A stretch of 64,000 nt of DNA. Origin: G964020105 sp964020105. Its GTDB lineage: Bacteria > Pseudomonadota > Alphaproteobacteria > WRAU01 > Hepatincolaceae. Positions within the stretch are counted from its first letter, which is position 1. Each line of letters opens with the position of its first letter. Below are positions 1-9,846 of the stretch, piece by piece. Below the pieces are notes generated by a model. That model worked only from the letters and a program-made list of their open reading frames with translations, was not told where the DNA came from and ran no database searches. Where the stretch lies: positions 806,001 through 870,000 of the forward strand of contig OZ026535.1 in assembly GCA_964020105.1 (NCBI GenBank), in the 5' to 3' direction. Both the position numbers and the translations under genes were made by a program.

Positions 1-1719
1 TTCACAGAAAATAATCATACAGCTCCTGCAACATCAACACCAAAAGAGTTCTCAAAGGCTCCAATTGCTCTTCTTGAAGATAAATCTCAACCAGCTAACT
101 TAGCTGCTTTAGAAAACGAAATTAAAAATATACCAATAGAGCGCCAAAGACTTAGAGAAAAAGTAATCAGCGATCAATCGATGCTTGAAGGCAAAACTCC
201 CACTAATGTGGAAGATTCTGTTAAAGTTGAAACTACTGCTGAAACTGAAACTAATCAAGATTCTCAATATTTTCCTAAATCACAAAAAATTAGAGAAAAA
301 ATTGTGATGCAACCAAATAATGACGTTATATACACTCCTATATATACTAATGATGTTAGACGCCATGCTAACCAAGGTGATTCTGAAGTTATAAGTAACA
401 ACAAAGCACAATCAGCTTCAACTACAGAGTACAAAATTGCTGTTGACAATAAAGAGAATATCAATGATAATGTTGCATATGGTACTCCTAAGGATACAGT
501 TAAAAATGATAAATTTCGCTTTGAGCCTGTTTCCTTAAATTTTGTTAACGAAATAGCAAATGATAGTAATATAAGAACAGAATCTACGACACCTAAAAAA
601 GTTCTTCCATATAATAGGGTCGTTTCTAACAATAAAGGGTATAAAGCTATGTATAATAATAGAAACAGAAGTTCTCAAGGAAGTGCTAATTATAAAAAAA
701 ATACTATCCCAGCTAGATCTTCTAATCAGTATTCAGATGATAATCAAAAAAATTATCCTTCTCCTTTTGCCTCTAATCAAAGAAATAATATGCAGCAGAA
801 ATCTCCTTTCTCTTCTGCTCAAAGGTCACCTATGAATAACACGTTTGCTTCTCCTACTTCTTTCCCTAATAATCAAAGAAGCAGTATGCAAGCTCAATTT
901 GCTAATCCTTCTCCTTTTGCCTCTAATCAAAGAAATAATATGCAGCAGAAATCTCCTTTCTCTTCTGCTCAAAGGTCACCTATGAATAACACGTTTGCTT
1001 CTCCTACTTCTTTCCCTAATAATCAAAGAAGCAGTATGCAAGCTCAATTTGCTAATCCTTCTCCTTTTGCTCCATCTAGACCTGGTAGTATGCAACAAAA
1101 ATCTCCTTTCTCTTCTGCGCAAAAACCAGTGAATAACATGTTTGCTTCTCCTACTTCTTTCCCTAATAATCAAAGAAGTAATATGCAAGCTCAATTTGCT
1201 AATCCTTCTCCTTTTGCCTCTAATCAAAGAAATAATATGCAGCAGAAATCTCCTTTCTCTTCTGCTCAAAGGTCACCTATGAATAACACGTTTGCTTCTC
1301 CTACTTCTTTCCCTAATAATCAAAGAAGCAGTATGCAAGCTCAATTTGCTAATCCTTCTCCTTTTGCCTCTAATCAAAGAAATAATATGCAGCAGAAATC
1401 TCCTTTCTCTAATGCGCAAAAACCAGTGAATAATATGTTTGGTGCTTCTAATTCTTTCGCTCCTAATCAAAGAAGTAATATGCAAGCTCAATTTGCTAAT
1501 CCTTCTCCTTTTGCCTCTAATCAAAGAAACAATATGCAGCAGAAATCTCCTTTCTCTTCTGCGCAAAAACCTATGAATAACATGTTTGCTTCTCCTACTT
1601 CTTTCCCTAATAATCAAAGAAATAATATGCAAGCTCAATTTGCTAATCCTTCTTCAAGGTCTTCTGAGTATAAAGGAGTAGAAAGATCAAATACAGTAGT
1701 ATCTTCTAAAAGGAGATAG
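1..1719 (+). CDS. Low-complexity repeat protein, 3' part of gene (5' end outside window)
   Basis: The frame is open from base 1, so the first methionine in the window (181) is internal and the true start lies upstream. The visible 572 residues are hydrophilic and poor in Cys and Trp. The first 190 or so are non-repetitive and charged; residues from about base 757 to 1650 form six tandem repeats of 49-50 residues rich in Ser, Asn, Gln, Pro and Phe (core motifs SPFASNQRNNMQQKSPF and NQRSSMQAQFANP). The C-terminal tail is basic (ends SSKRR). No enzymatic motif, membrane helix or signal is visible in this part. I do not recognise the family. It sits 15 bp ahead of radA and probably shares its transcript. 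Such repeats in host-associated bacteria often belong to surface or secreted proteins, but nothing here proves export. Confidence 0.75.
   Translation, partial: FTENNHTAPATSTPKEFSKAPIALLEDKSQPANLAALENEIKNIPIERQRLREKVISDQSMLEGKTPTNVEDSVKVETTAETETNQDSQYFPKSQKIREKIVMQPNNDVIYTPIYTNDVRRHANQGDSEVISNNKAQSASTTEYKIAVDNKENINDNVAYGTPKDTVKNDKFRFEPVSLNFVNEIANDSNIRTESTTPKKVLPYNRVVSNNKGYKAMYNNRNRSSQGSANYKKNTIPARSSNQYSDDNQKNYPSPFASNQRNNMQQKSPFSSAQRSPMNNTFASPTSFPNNQRSSMQAQFANPSPFASNQRNNMQQKSPFSSAQRSPMNNTFASPTSFPNNQRSSMQAQFANPSPFAPSRPGSMQQKSPFSSAQKPVNNMFASPTSFPNNQRSNMQAQFANPSPFASNQRNNMQQKSPFSSAQRSPMNNTFASPTSFPNNQRSSMQAQFANPSPFASNQRNNMQQKSPFSNAQKPVNNMFGASNSFAPNQRSNMQAQFANPSPFASNQRNNMQQKSPFSSAQKPMNNMFASPTSFPNNQRNNMQAQFANPSSRSSEYKGVERSNTVVSSKRR
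757..1650 (+). repeat. Six in-frame tandem repeats of about 150 bp
   Basis: Units begin near 757, 907, 1057, 1204, 1354 and 1501. Units 1, 2 and 4 are almost identical at the DNA level, including synonymous positions, while unit 3 starts with a variant (PSRPGS in place of ASNQRN) and units 3, 5 and 6 carry AQKPVNNMF-type variants. All length changes are multiples of three, so copy-number change keeps the frame. Near-identity of several units points to recent expansion or gene conversion. Confidence 0.9.
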
Positions 1720-1734
1720 TTATAAAGTTTTGTA

Positions 1735-3117
1735 ATGGTAAAAAAACATAGCCTCTTCATTTGTTCTAGCTGTCAGGCACAATATCCGAAATGGGTTGGT
1801 AAGTGTGATAGTTGTAATAGCTGGAATACTATTGGAGAGGTAGCTTTTTCTTCCGCTCTTGGGGGAGTAACTAAAAAAAACACATCTTTAAATAAAGTAG
1901 TATTTGCTAATTTATCAGAAGAAACAAAACTTATTCCTAGATATTTATCTAATATTAGTGAATTTGATCGTGTATGCGGTGGTGGTCTTGTACCTGCTTC
2001 AGCTGTGTTGGTTGGTGGCGATCCTGGTATTGGTAAATCGACACTACTTATGCAAGTAGTAGCTAATCTTTCCCAATCATTACGTTGTGTTTATATATCT
2101 GGAGAAGAATCTGTAGATCAACTTAAAAGAAGAGCAGTTCGTCTTAATGTTTCACATGATAACTTACAAATAGCAACACATTCTGTACTATCTGATATAC
2201 TACATTCTCTTGAGGTGTTAAATTATCCATCTATCTTAGTGATAGATTCAATTCAAACAATGTATTTAGAACATATTAGTGGCATTCCTGGGAGTGTGTC
2301 TCAAGTTAGGGCATGTGCAAATGAACTTATTTCTTTTTGCAAAATGCATAATATTACTTTAATAATGATTGGTCATGTAACACGAGAAGGTCAAATTGCA
2401 GGGCCTAAGGTATTAGAACATATGGTTGACAGTGTGCTATATTTTGAGGGAGAAAAAAATAATAACTTCAGGATTCTTAGAAGTGTAAAAAATAGATTTG
2501 GAGCTACAGATGAGATAGGAATTTTTGAAATGAATGAAAAAGGACTTCAACCAGTTGATAATCCATCTATTTTGTTTTTAAATGATTACTTAAATAATGT
2601 AAGTGGCACTGCTGTATTTGCAGGAATTGAAGGCTTAAGACCAATTTTAGTGGAGGTACAATCCTTACTAGTGCACAGCGTATTTGCTGCCCCTAAGAGA
2701 GCGGTTGTGGGTGCTGACACCAATAGACTTGCCATGATAACAGCAGTACTTGAAGCAAGATGTGGTATGTTATTTAATAACAAGGATATTTATTTAAATA
2801 TTGCTGGTGGCTTAAGGATAAATGATCCAGCTTTAGATTTGGCTATTTGTGCATCGGCTGTATCATCATTTTTAGATATTATATTGCCTTATAAAAGTGT
2901 ATTTTTTGGTGAGATCAGTTTATCTGGACAAGTTAGGACTATTGCACATGTTGAGAAAAGACTTAGTGAAAGCATGCGTCTTGGTTTTGAAAAAGCAATT
3001 ATTCCTAAAATCCACCATAAGCAAAAAGATTTAATAAAAAAAGATATTTTTGAGAATATTCAAGTGATCGAGATATCTAATTTAGTAGATTTAATTAAAC
3101 TTATCCGTAATAAATAA
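1735..3117 (+). CDS. radA: DNA repair protein RadA (Sms)
   Basis: A 460-residue RadA, the RecA-like branch-migration helicase used in recombinational repair. The order of domains is complete: an N-terminal C4 zinc finger (Cys10, Cys13, Cys24, Cys27 in CSSCQAQYPKW and GKCDSC), a Walker A motif GGDPGIGKST at about residues 94-103, the RadA signature KNRFG near residue 250, and a C-terminal Lon-protease-like domain. The length matches the family. The start ATG at 1735 directly precedes the zinc finger. It follows the repeat-protein gene by 15 bp and is followed by 2.2 kb without intact genes. Confidence 0.97.
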   Translation: MVKKHSLFICSSCQAQYPKWVGKCDSCNSWNTIGEVAFSSALGGVTKKNTSLNKVVFANLSEETKLIPRYLSNISEFDRVCGGGLVPASAVLVGGDPGIGKSTLLMQVVANLSQSLRCVYISGEESVDQLKRRAVRLNVSHDNLQIATHSVLSDILHSLEVLNYPSILVIDSIQTMYLEHISGIPGSVSQVRACANELISFCKMHNITLIMIGHVTREGQIAGPKVLEHMVDSVLYFEGEKNNNFRILRSVKNRFGATDEIGIFEMNEKGLQPVDNPSILFLNDYLNNVSGTAVFAGIEGLRPILVEVQSLLVHSVFAAPKRAVVGADTNRLAMITAVLEARCGMLFNNKDIYLNIAGGLRINDPALDLAICASAVSSFLDIILPYKSVFFGEISLSGQVRTIAHVEKRLSESMRLGFEKAIIPKIHHKQKDLIKKDIFENIQVIEISNLVDLIKLIRNK

Positions 3118-5354
3118 GTATTTTTTGAAATATTTATTATTATAAAAGTAAAGTAAGCTTGTAAAAGAGATCTATTGTGCAAAAAGTTTTACCTTTACCC
3201 TAATATCTTGATTTACTAAAATAACTCTAAATAAAAACATCTTAAAATAATATTTATTGAGGTATAAATAAAATTGCTTAAAAATTATAAACAATATTCC
3301 CTAATTTTAAGCATATGTAGAAGGGGAAATTAAATGGTGATCTATGAAGTTGTAAGGGTTAGTGCGAAGGAATATAGGAGGTTAAAAGTTACAAAGAAAA
3401 TTATGAACCCGTAAGAACAAAGTAATATAATGACAATCACATATGATAAGCTACAAATCCTATAAGAAACAGTAGTAGTAAAATTTCAAAAGGGATTAGA
3501 AGAAGATACACTAGTAATGTAAAGATGTTGCGCCAAACAAAAGCAAATACTGGAGCTACATCTATTTATCCACTTGTATATGTGCTTAAAATTATTGAAT
3601 GGATGGCTAAGTTAAAAGTCTATAGAAGAAACTATGAGGATATGTGTAGATATTAAAAGATATAGAGAAAATTGAGGAACAATTGTAGAGCTATATATGG
3701 GTTTGAGGGCAGAAAGGCAACCACTGTGAAGGAGTATTAGCAATAAGGATAGCACCCCTACTATCCATTCTAAGCTTAGAATAAGCTACTTTTGATATTC
3801 TATTTAGTAACAGTTGTAATATTTTCTAAATAATTCAACTACTATAAATTTCCTATTTAAATTATTACATACTACACTGATAGTATCCTCATAATGGATC
3901 AAGTACAATTTGCCATTCTTTAATAGTTATTTTAGTGCGATATTACTTCTCCTTTACTACTACTTGGTATATTATATATATTCTCCTTTTTAGTTAACTA
4001 CAATAGTAATTGAGTTTCTGCAGTAGGTAAAGCAAGGGCATTTCTACTGCTTTGTGTATTATGATATATAAGCTTTGGTGGGATTTCTTGTTGCTGAGAG
4101 CTATAGCTTGTTCACCTAACAAACTAACTGGGCATGCCCTGCCCTTAAAATATTTATTGCTCCAACAACATCTACATCTTTTTGTATAGCCGCAAAATCC
4201 ACCAACAACATCACTTTGATTCACTCTGTTCTTACATATTCTACGCAACTTATTGTAGTATTTTTAGGGTTTACTCTAATAAGAAAACTAGCTTTTAAGT
4301 TTAATTTATACTCTTAGCTGACAAAGGTATACCTCCTTTGATCTACAATACTACCATTTAAGCCATACTTTTACTTAACATTTTCATCTGGGCTTTCTTT
4401 AGTTCTTTTTAGATGATTTTAACATGGTCGCTATCTTTACTATGTTTAGTGTGGTTTTTACTGAGTGCTGTAGTTATTTTCTGAAGATAGTCTAGCCTAG
4501 TATTTTCAATATGTATATGAAGGTTTAATACTTTCTTTTTTGCTTTTTGTCAATTTTCACTAAACTTCTTTTTATGTCTAAGTAGAGTGATATTTGTTAT
4601 TTTAACTTGAATTTTACGGCTATTTATATATTTTATATAATCTATTTTAGTATATATATACAATTATTACTTTCTTCTAACTTTATTCCTTGGGGGAAAC
4701 TAATACTATTTTTTACACTCTTTTTTTTTAAATTTAGGGAAAGACCTTTGAGAGCAAAAAAACTTTAAATCCTTTAATGATTGTTGCACAACTTATGAAT
4801 GGCAGTTTCTTAACTAAGGAAATTCATTTTTCCTTCGTGGTAAGAATAGGACTATTTTTTGTTATAGCTAAAATTATTATCTGCGTTGTCTTGTTCGTTT
4901 TGCTAATTTAATGCTTTATTATATATAAAACGAAGGTGACCCAAAGATTGGTTTAATTTTTGTATATCTGAACCTTTAGGTTCTAGTCCAAATTTAAAAG
5001 CTTTTTTAACTAAATAGCAAAAAACTTAAACCAAGCAATCTCATTTTTTGCTCTCGGTTAATTCTACTTGAATAAACTTCATTTTTTCAAAAGCTTCCAC
5101 AACAGAAAAATTATTTTATTATTTCTGCAGATGATTTAATTATTAAAATTACAATAGTACAAATCCTTACATAGTGTCCTTGTAAGAGTCAAAAAAATAT
5201 TAGTTTTATATTAAAATAATACTATTTATTTGATTATTATATTTTACATCTCTAGAAATTATTAGATGATGTATCCATTAGAAAAGTTTGAAAACATCAT
5301 TGAAATTAACATAAAAAATAGATTTAAAATACCTCTTTAATAATACATTAAACT
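3118..5354. other. 2.2-kb non-coding stretch with transposon relic
   Basis: No intact gene is visible on either strand. The only interpretable piece is a frameshifted TnpB C-terminus (4116-4305, minus strand). The rest has short broken frames with many stops; I could not assign the fragments around 3300-3750 or 4700-5100. Confidence 0.6.
4116..4305 (-). pseudogene. Relic of an IS200/IS605-type TnpB (C-terminal zinc-finger part)
   Basis: Reading the minus strand and changing frame twice gives the standard TnpB C-terminal order: RVNPKNTTISCVEYV (zinc-finger entry, family consensus VNPKNTSQTCSNCG), then NRVNQSDVVGGFCGYTK, then DVDVVGAINILRAGHAQLVC and a stop at 4116-4118. The first two cysteines are already damaged and the second frame change lies in a run of A. 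The upstream RuvC-like catalytic region is not recognisable, so this is a dead fragment. The 84-codon open frame that covers it (3994-4248) is only one of the frames and not a gene. No transposon ends were identified. Confidence 0.7.
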
Positions 5355-6770
5355 CTATTTACTACTACTTCTATAATATCTGCGCTTGATAGCATTTTTT
5401 TTAACCTGCTGCTCCCTTTTATTAAGTCTGGGCTTATCTTTATAAGGATTATCAGATTTTTGTATGGCAAAACGTACTGTACTACCCCACAAATTAAAAG
5501 CTTCATAAAACTCATTACGCAAATACCTAAGATAACTTTCTGGAAACTCTTCCTTGAAGTTTGACCACAAATTTATAGTCGCTGGTCTTTCTTTAATTTG
5601 AGAAGCATATTTTATTTTTAGTCTTTTCCCCTTAACCGTTGGGGGTTGATTTTTCTCTATGGAAATAGCTAACCACTTATTTAATAAAGATGTCCCTATC
5701 TTAAATTGCCATTTCTCATACAGCTCAAGTACAGAAGCCATAATCGAAAGTATATCTTTGTCTTGCAGAGCAGATATGGCAAGTACATATGGTTGCTTAA
5801 TTTGGAAAAAATTATATTCAATTTCTTCTACAATATGATTAAGAAAAGTTTTTTTATTTTTAATTAAATCAATTTTATTAACAATAATAATTAATCCTCT
5901 ACCCTCATCAACAACACGCTTAGCAATTATTAAATCTTGCTTGGTTAACCCATCTTCCGCCGATATTATTAAGGCTACAACAGTTGCAAAATTAATAGCT
6001 CTTATGGAATCACTATTAGCCATCTTCTCAATTGCCTGCGATACATTGCTCCTTCTTCTTAGCCCTGCTGTATCAACTACTTTTATTTTTTTATTATTAT
6101 AATATAAATCTAAATAAATAGAATCACGGGTAGTACCAGCAATATCACTAACAATAAGTCGCTCTTCCTCCAAAAGCCTATTGATAATACTAGATTTCCC
6201 AACATTAGGCTTACCAACAAATGCTAAAGATAATTCTGGTTTTTCACTGTTAATATTAGAATTCCTATCAGAGTTTGCAAACTTCTCATAGTAAGGCTTA
6301 ATAAGATAATATAAATCCATCAACCCAATAGAATGCTCTGCCGATACCTGACAAATATTAGCAAATCCCAACTCAAAAAACAGCGATGCATTCGCTCTTC
6401 CCTCTTTAGTATCAATCTTATTTATACATAAAATTACCGGCTTAGCAGATAATCTTAAATAGTCAGCAATAATCTTGTCTGAGGGACTAACTCCAGCCTT
6501 AGCATCCACAATAAATATAATACAATCACTACTATTAATTGCCAACTGAGCCTGTTTCCATATCTTCTGACTCATATCATCCAAAGATGTATCATAGCCA
6601 CCTGTATCAACAAGCAAACACTTTATATCATAAAATTGAGCTAATGTTTCTTTTCTATCTCTTGTTAATCCAGCAATTTCTGCCGTCAAAGCTATATTCT
6701 TACCACTTAATACATTAAATAATGTCGATTTTCCAACATTAGGCCTACCAACAACTGTAATATTAAACAT
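5355..6770 (-). CDS. der: Ribosome-assembly GTPase Der (EngA)
   Basis: A 471-residue GTPase with two tandem G domains, needed for maturation of the 50S subunit. Both P-loops are intact: GRPNVGKST at residues 7-15 and GKPNVGKSS at about 186, with DTGGYD and DTAGLRRR switch-II motifs and NKID guanine-specificity motifs. The C-terminal KH-like domain and a basic tail (NAIKRRYYRSSSK) complete the family length. The start codon overlaps the bamB stop by one base (TGATG), so the two are translationally coupled. Confidence 0.97.
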   Translation of the reverse strand: MFNITVVGRPNVGKSTLFNVLSGKNIALTAEIAGLTRDRKETLAQFYDIKCLLVDTGGYDTSLDDMSQKIWKQAQLAINSSDCIIFIVDAKAGVSPSDKIIADYLRLSAKPVILCINKIDTKEGRANASLFFELGFANICQVSAEHSIGLMDLYYLIKPYYEKFANSDRNSNINSEKPELSLAFVGKPNVGKSSIINRLLEEERLIVSDIAGTTRDSIYLDLYYNNKKIKVVDTAGLRRRSNVSQAIEKMANSDSIRAINFATVVALIISAEDGLTKQDLIIAKRVVDEGRGLIIIVNKIDLIKNKKTFLNHIVEEIEYNFFQIKQPYVLAISALQDKDILSIMASVLELYEKWQFKIGTSLLNKWLAISIEKNQPPTVKGKRLKIKYASQIKERPATINLWSNFKEEFPESYLRYLRNEFYEAFNLWGSTVRFAIQKSDNPYKDKPRLNKREQQVKKNAIKRRYYRSSSK

Positions 6771-8005
6771 CAGCCTTTCTTCTTATTAATATACAAATTG
6801 CCATAATTACTAAAAATAATAATATACTCTGAAGTTATTACAGGTGGTGATTGAATTTTTTCTTTTTTAAAAGAAAATAATGTTTTGCTTGCTATAACTG
6901 AATAATCAACTCTAGATAAAATAACTATCTCCCCCAATGAATTAAGCAAAAACAACTCCTTCTCCATAACTATGGGACCAAACCAAAATATTTTTTTTGC
7001 CGTTTTTTTTCTTGTTGGTAAAGGTTTTGTTACCTTAATCTGTCCATCACGTGTACTTAGACTAACAAAATTATTATTCATATCAACAAATAATAGCGTG
7101 CTACCAATAACAATTGGAGTATTATATGTTCCTAATGTACTATTAGTCCATACCTCTTTACCCTCATAAAGGTCGTACACAGATACCTTATTATTAGAAG
7201 CAACAACTATTTTTTCTCCGCTACTATCCCTAAAAGGAACAATTGGAGATTTTATATCACCCATTATAGGATTTATTAATGTAGCAACACTACCTGTTTT
7301 AGCAAGATTATCTTTCCAAAATACCCCTCCATGCTCCTGTCTTAATACAATTACGTCAGAAGAAGAAAATCCTAAAAATAAGTATCCGGAATAAAGTGTG
7401 GGCGCAAACAAAGAACGCAAAGATACCCCTGCTTTAGAAGCAAAATAATTCCATAAAACATCCCCACTACTAGAAGAAATCGCATACACAACATTATTAG
7501 AAACAACAAATACCTTATTATCCTGCACCACAGGTACTGAATTAATAGGTGCTGATAAGCTAATACGCCAATTTATTTCACCACTATCAATTGAAAAAGA
7601 TACTAACTCACCACTTTCAAAAGATATATAAATATCATCTAAATAAATACTAAGCCCAGAGGCAACTGCCTTCTTGATAACCTGTAATTTATGTTTCTTC
7701 ACAACCCTACCAGAACTTATTTCAACCTGTAATAACCTAGCGTCATCACTAATTGTATAAAGATATTTCCCTTTAACAACTATATTAACTGGTCTGCTAC
7801 CGTTTCTATAAGAATTACTAATATCATATTTATTAAATTTTATTTTATCTAAATTAAAACCATTACTATCTGCTCCATTAAAAGTTATCTGAGGTATCTG
7901 AGCCTCAATGGAATGATAAAGATTCTCCCACTCAGTGACCTCAATTGCTTCAAGAGCTAATGATAATAAACAAAATAAAAAAATATAATGGATTCTATTA
8001 AACAT
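6770..8005 (-). CDS. bamB: Outer membrane assembly factor BamB (PQQ-like beta-propeller)
   Basis: A 411-residue protein with a cleavable N-terminal signal (MFNRIHYIFLFCLLSLALEA) and repeated propeller blades with the typical pattern of strand, G-x-hydrophobic and W (GEINWRISL, GDVLWNYFA, GKEVWTNST). BamB is the scaffold subunit of the BAM complex, which inserts beta-barrel proteins into the outer membrane. No clear lipobox cysteine is seen, unlike the E. coli lipoprotein. The order yfgM-bamB-der is conserved in many proteobacteria and supports the call. Confidence 0.88.
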   Translation of the reverse strand: MFNRIHYIFLFCLLSLALEAIEVTEWENLYHSIEAQIPQITFNGADSNGFNLDKIKFNKYDISNSYRNGSRPVNIVVKGKYLYTISDDARLLQVEISSGRVVKKHKLQVIKKAVASGLSIYLDDIYISFESGELVSFSIDSGEINWRISLSAPINSVPVVQDNKVFVVSNNVVYAISSSSGDVLWNYFASKAGVSLRSLFAPTLYSGYLFLGFSSSDVIVLRQEHGGVFWKDNLAKTGSVATLINPIMGDIKSPIVPFRDSSGEKIVVASNNKVSVYDLYEGKEVWTNSTLGTYNTPIVIGSTLLFVDMNNNFVSLSTRDGQIKVTKPLPTRKKTAKKIFWFGPIVMEKELFLLNSLGEIVILSRVDYSVIASKTLFSFKKEKIQSPPVITSEYIIIFSNYGNLYINKKKG

Positions 8006-8009
8006 AAAA

Positions 8010-8675
8010 CTACTTTTTATAACTTATAAGAATGCTTTTAGCTCTTTTAGCCCTATCTAAAAGCAATTTAGGAGATTTTTTATCATCTAAAATTTGCTGA
8101 TAAATTAACAAAGATTCATCATACTTTTTCATCATAAATAATAGTGAACCATACATTTCTAAATTATAAAAATAAAAACTATCCTTGGGATTTAAAACTG
8201 CCTTAATATCTTTTTCTAAAACAGTTAAATCCTGCTCTATATTTAATCTGTGCATAAATTCCATTGATTTGATCATTTCTAAATAATATTTGGGTAAAGA
8301 AACATTTTTATAAGCCTGTTGCAAAACCTCTACTGCTTCTTTGGTTTTACCTTGAGATAAATATATTCCTGATTTTTCCATATAAGCTAAAAAAACATAT
8401 CCCTCAGTTCCATCCTCTATAAGGCTATCTAATAATAATATTGCTCCTTCAATATCCTCAGCCACAACCGCATTCTTAACCTCAGAAAACACTATAGAAT
8501 TAGCGTCTGCTTTTCTTTTTATATAGTAATCATAAGATAAATAAGCACTTAAAGTAACAATGCCAATTAAAAGAGTAGCTATAATATATTTTCTATAAAG
8601 TTTTATGAGTTTTAAAATACGATCTTTACGTAAATCATCATTTATTTCTTTTAATAAATTTTTATCTGCTTCCAT
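8010..8675 (-). CDS. YfgM-like membrane-anchored TPR protein
   Basis: About 221 residues: short cytoplasmic N-terminus, one transmembrane helix (YIIATLLIGIVTLSAYLSYDYY) and a periplasmic helical region with weak TPR repeats. It matches the YfgM family, ancillary partners of the SecYEG translocon and periplasmic chaperones. I prefer the ATG at 8675, which has an AGAGG ribosome-binding site, over the GTG at 8696. It lies 4 bp upstream of bamB, as in other proteobacteria. Confidence 0.75.
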   Translation of the reverse strand: MEADKNLLKEINDDLRKDRILKLIKLYRKYIIATLLIGIVTLSAYLSYDYYIKRKADANSIVFSEVKNAVVAEDIEGAILLLDSLIEDGTEGYVFLAYMEKSGIYLSQGKTKEAVEVLQQAYKNVSLPKYYLEMIKSMEFMHRLNIEQDLTVLEKDIKAVLNPKDSFYFYNLEMYGSLLFMMKKYDESLLIYQQILDDKKSPKLLLDRAKRAKSILISYKK

Positions 8676-8702
8676 CTCAAATCCTCTTTTTACCACTAAT
8701 TA

Positions 8703-9326
8703 TTAACCAAATAGTTTGGATTCCCTAAGTCCATCAAAGATAAACTGAACAGCCAAAGAAGCTAGTATCAACCCCGCTATTCTTAAGAACACTGCAATCA
8801 CCGACTTCTTTATTCTAGTTATTATTTTATCAGAAAGCAACAGCAAAACTATCATCATTAACAAGTTAAAAAATAGCGCTAAGAATACACTGATTTTAAA
8901 ATATATATTTTCATAACTATCTATTAAAAGCATACTACTTGTGATAGCTGCTGGCCCTGCAATTACTGGAACTGCTAGCGGGAATACTGATATATCTTTT
9001 TTGCTTGTATTAACCTCTACTCCTTCTTTATCTTCACCAAACATCATACCAAAAGCTGTAAGCAGTAATAATAACCCTCCAGCAGTACGCACAGCTGGCA
9101 TATCTATACCTAAAAATTTAAAAATAGCTCCACCAAATAACATTGTAATCACCAGTACAGATGACGCTATTGTGGAGGATTTTATGGCTATTTTACGCCT
9201 TTCCTTTGATGTATAATGACCAGTCGAAGACATGAAAATTACAAGCACATTGATTGGTGCAACTGTGGCAAAAAATGTGAAAAAAGCACTGACAAATGTA
9301 TCAAAAAAATTATAGGTATACAACAT
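8703..9326 (-). CDS. MarC family (UPF0056) integral membrane protein
   Basis: A 207-residue protein with six predicted membrane helices and the typical MarC pattern: LFVIFMSSTGHYTSKERRK-like first loop, a glycine-rich helix (AGGLLLLLTAFGMM) and the FPLAVPVIAGPAAITS motif. The family has no firmly established function; its old link to multiple antibiotic resistance is not supported. The gene ends 6 bp before the GTG alternative start of the yfgM-like gene and may be co-transcribed with yfgM-bamB-der. Confidence 0.85.
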   Translation of the reverse strand: MLYTYNFFDTFVSAFFTFFATVAPINVLVIFMSSTGHYTSKERRKIAIKSSTIASSVLVITMLFGGAIFKFLGIDMPAVRTAGGLLLLLTAFGMMFGEDKEGVEVNTSKKDISVFPLAVPVIAGPAAITSSMLLIDSYENIYFKISVFLALFFNLLMMIVLLLLSDKIITRIKKSVIAVFLRIAGLILASLAVQFIFDGLRESKLFG

Positions 9327-9344
9327 AATTAAATCTCATATTAT

Positions 9345-9794
9345 TTATTTTATAGTTTGCTCGAGCGTAGTTAGTATCACAGAAGTTTTAATGGCCTCTG
9401 GCTTGATTTTTTTATCAAATAATAAATTAATACAGTAAAGCATAATACAAAGTATGACAACTCCTTTAGCAAATCCAAGAAAAACTCCTAAAATCATATC
9501 TAGAGAGCCAGGTAATACCTCTTTTGGTAATAATGCCTTTAAAATATATCGTAAACTAACCACAATTACCAAAAATATTATTACATGTGATAATATATTG
9601 CTAAAAATAGGCGGAATATATATTAGTTTCTGCAGATTATTCTGAACTATATTAGAAAAACTATATGCAAAATATCCTGCTACTGTTACACTTAGTAAAG
9701 AAGTTATCTCTTGGATAAAGCCACTCATGGCAGACTTGATTATTAACAATAAAAACAATCCAATTAGAATCAAATCTATAAAATTGAGCTCCAT
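9345..9794 (-). CDS. cvpA: CvpA family membrane protein
   Basis: A 149-residue protein with four membrane helices and the CvpA pattern: N-terminal NFIDLILIGLFLLLIIKSAMSGFIQE followed after a short loop by a second helix pair, and the GSLDMILGVFLGFAKG motif before the last helix. The family is named for a role in colicin V production, but in intracellular bacteria its function is unknown. It lies between marC-like and secA genes, all on the minus strand. Confidence 0.85.
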   Translation of the reverse strand: MELNFIDLILIGLFLLLIIKSAMSGFIQEITSLLSVTVAGYFAYSFSNIVQNNLQKLIYIPPIFSNILSHVIIFLVIVVSLRYILKALLPKEVLPGSLDMILGVFLGFAKGVVILCIMLYCINLLFDKKIKPEAIKTSVILTTLEQTIK

Positions 9795-9846
9795 TTCTTC
9801 TTCCTACTATTTACCACTATATTTGCCTACTAAAGCAATTATTTTA

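Noticed and set aside
976..1638. Two long minus-strand frames (97 and 121 codons) opposite the repeat protein
   Set aside because: They are produced by the 150-bp repeats read backwards; residue content (RRSKRVIHR runs) is unnatural and there are no binding sites.
757..1650. Regular repeats as a CRISPR array
   Set aside because: Units are 150 bp, contiguous, without unique spacers, and keep a reading frame.
3994..4248. 84-codon minus-strand frame as a gene
   Set aside because: It crosses TnpB similarity in changing frames; only part of it matches in this frame.
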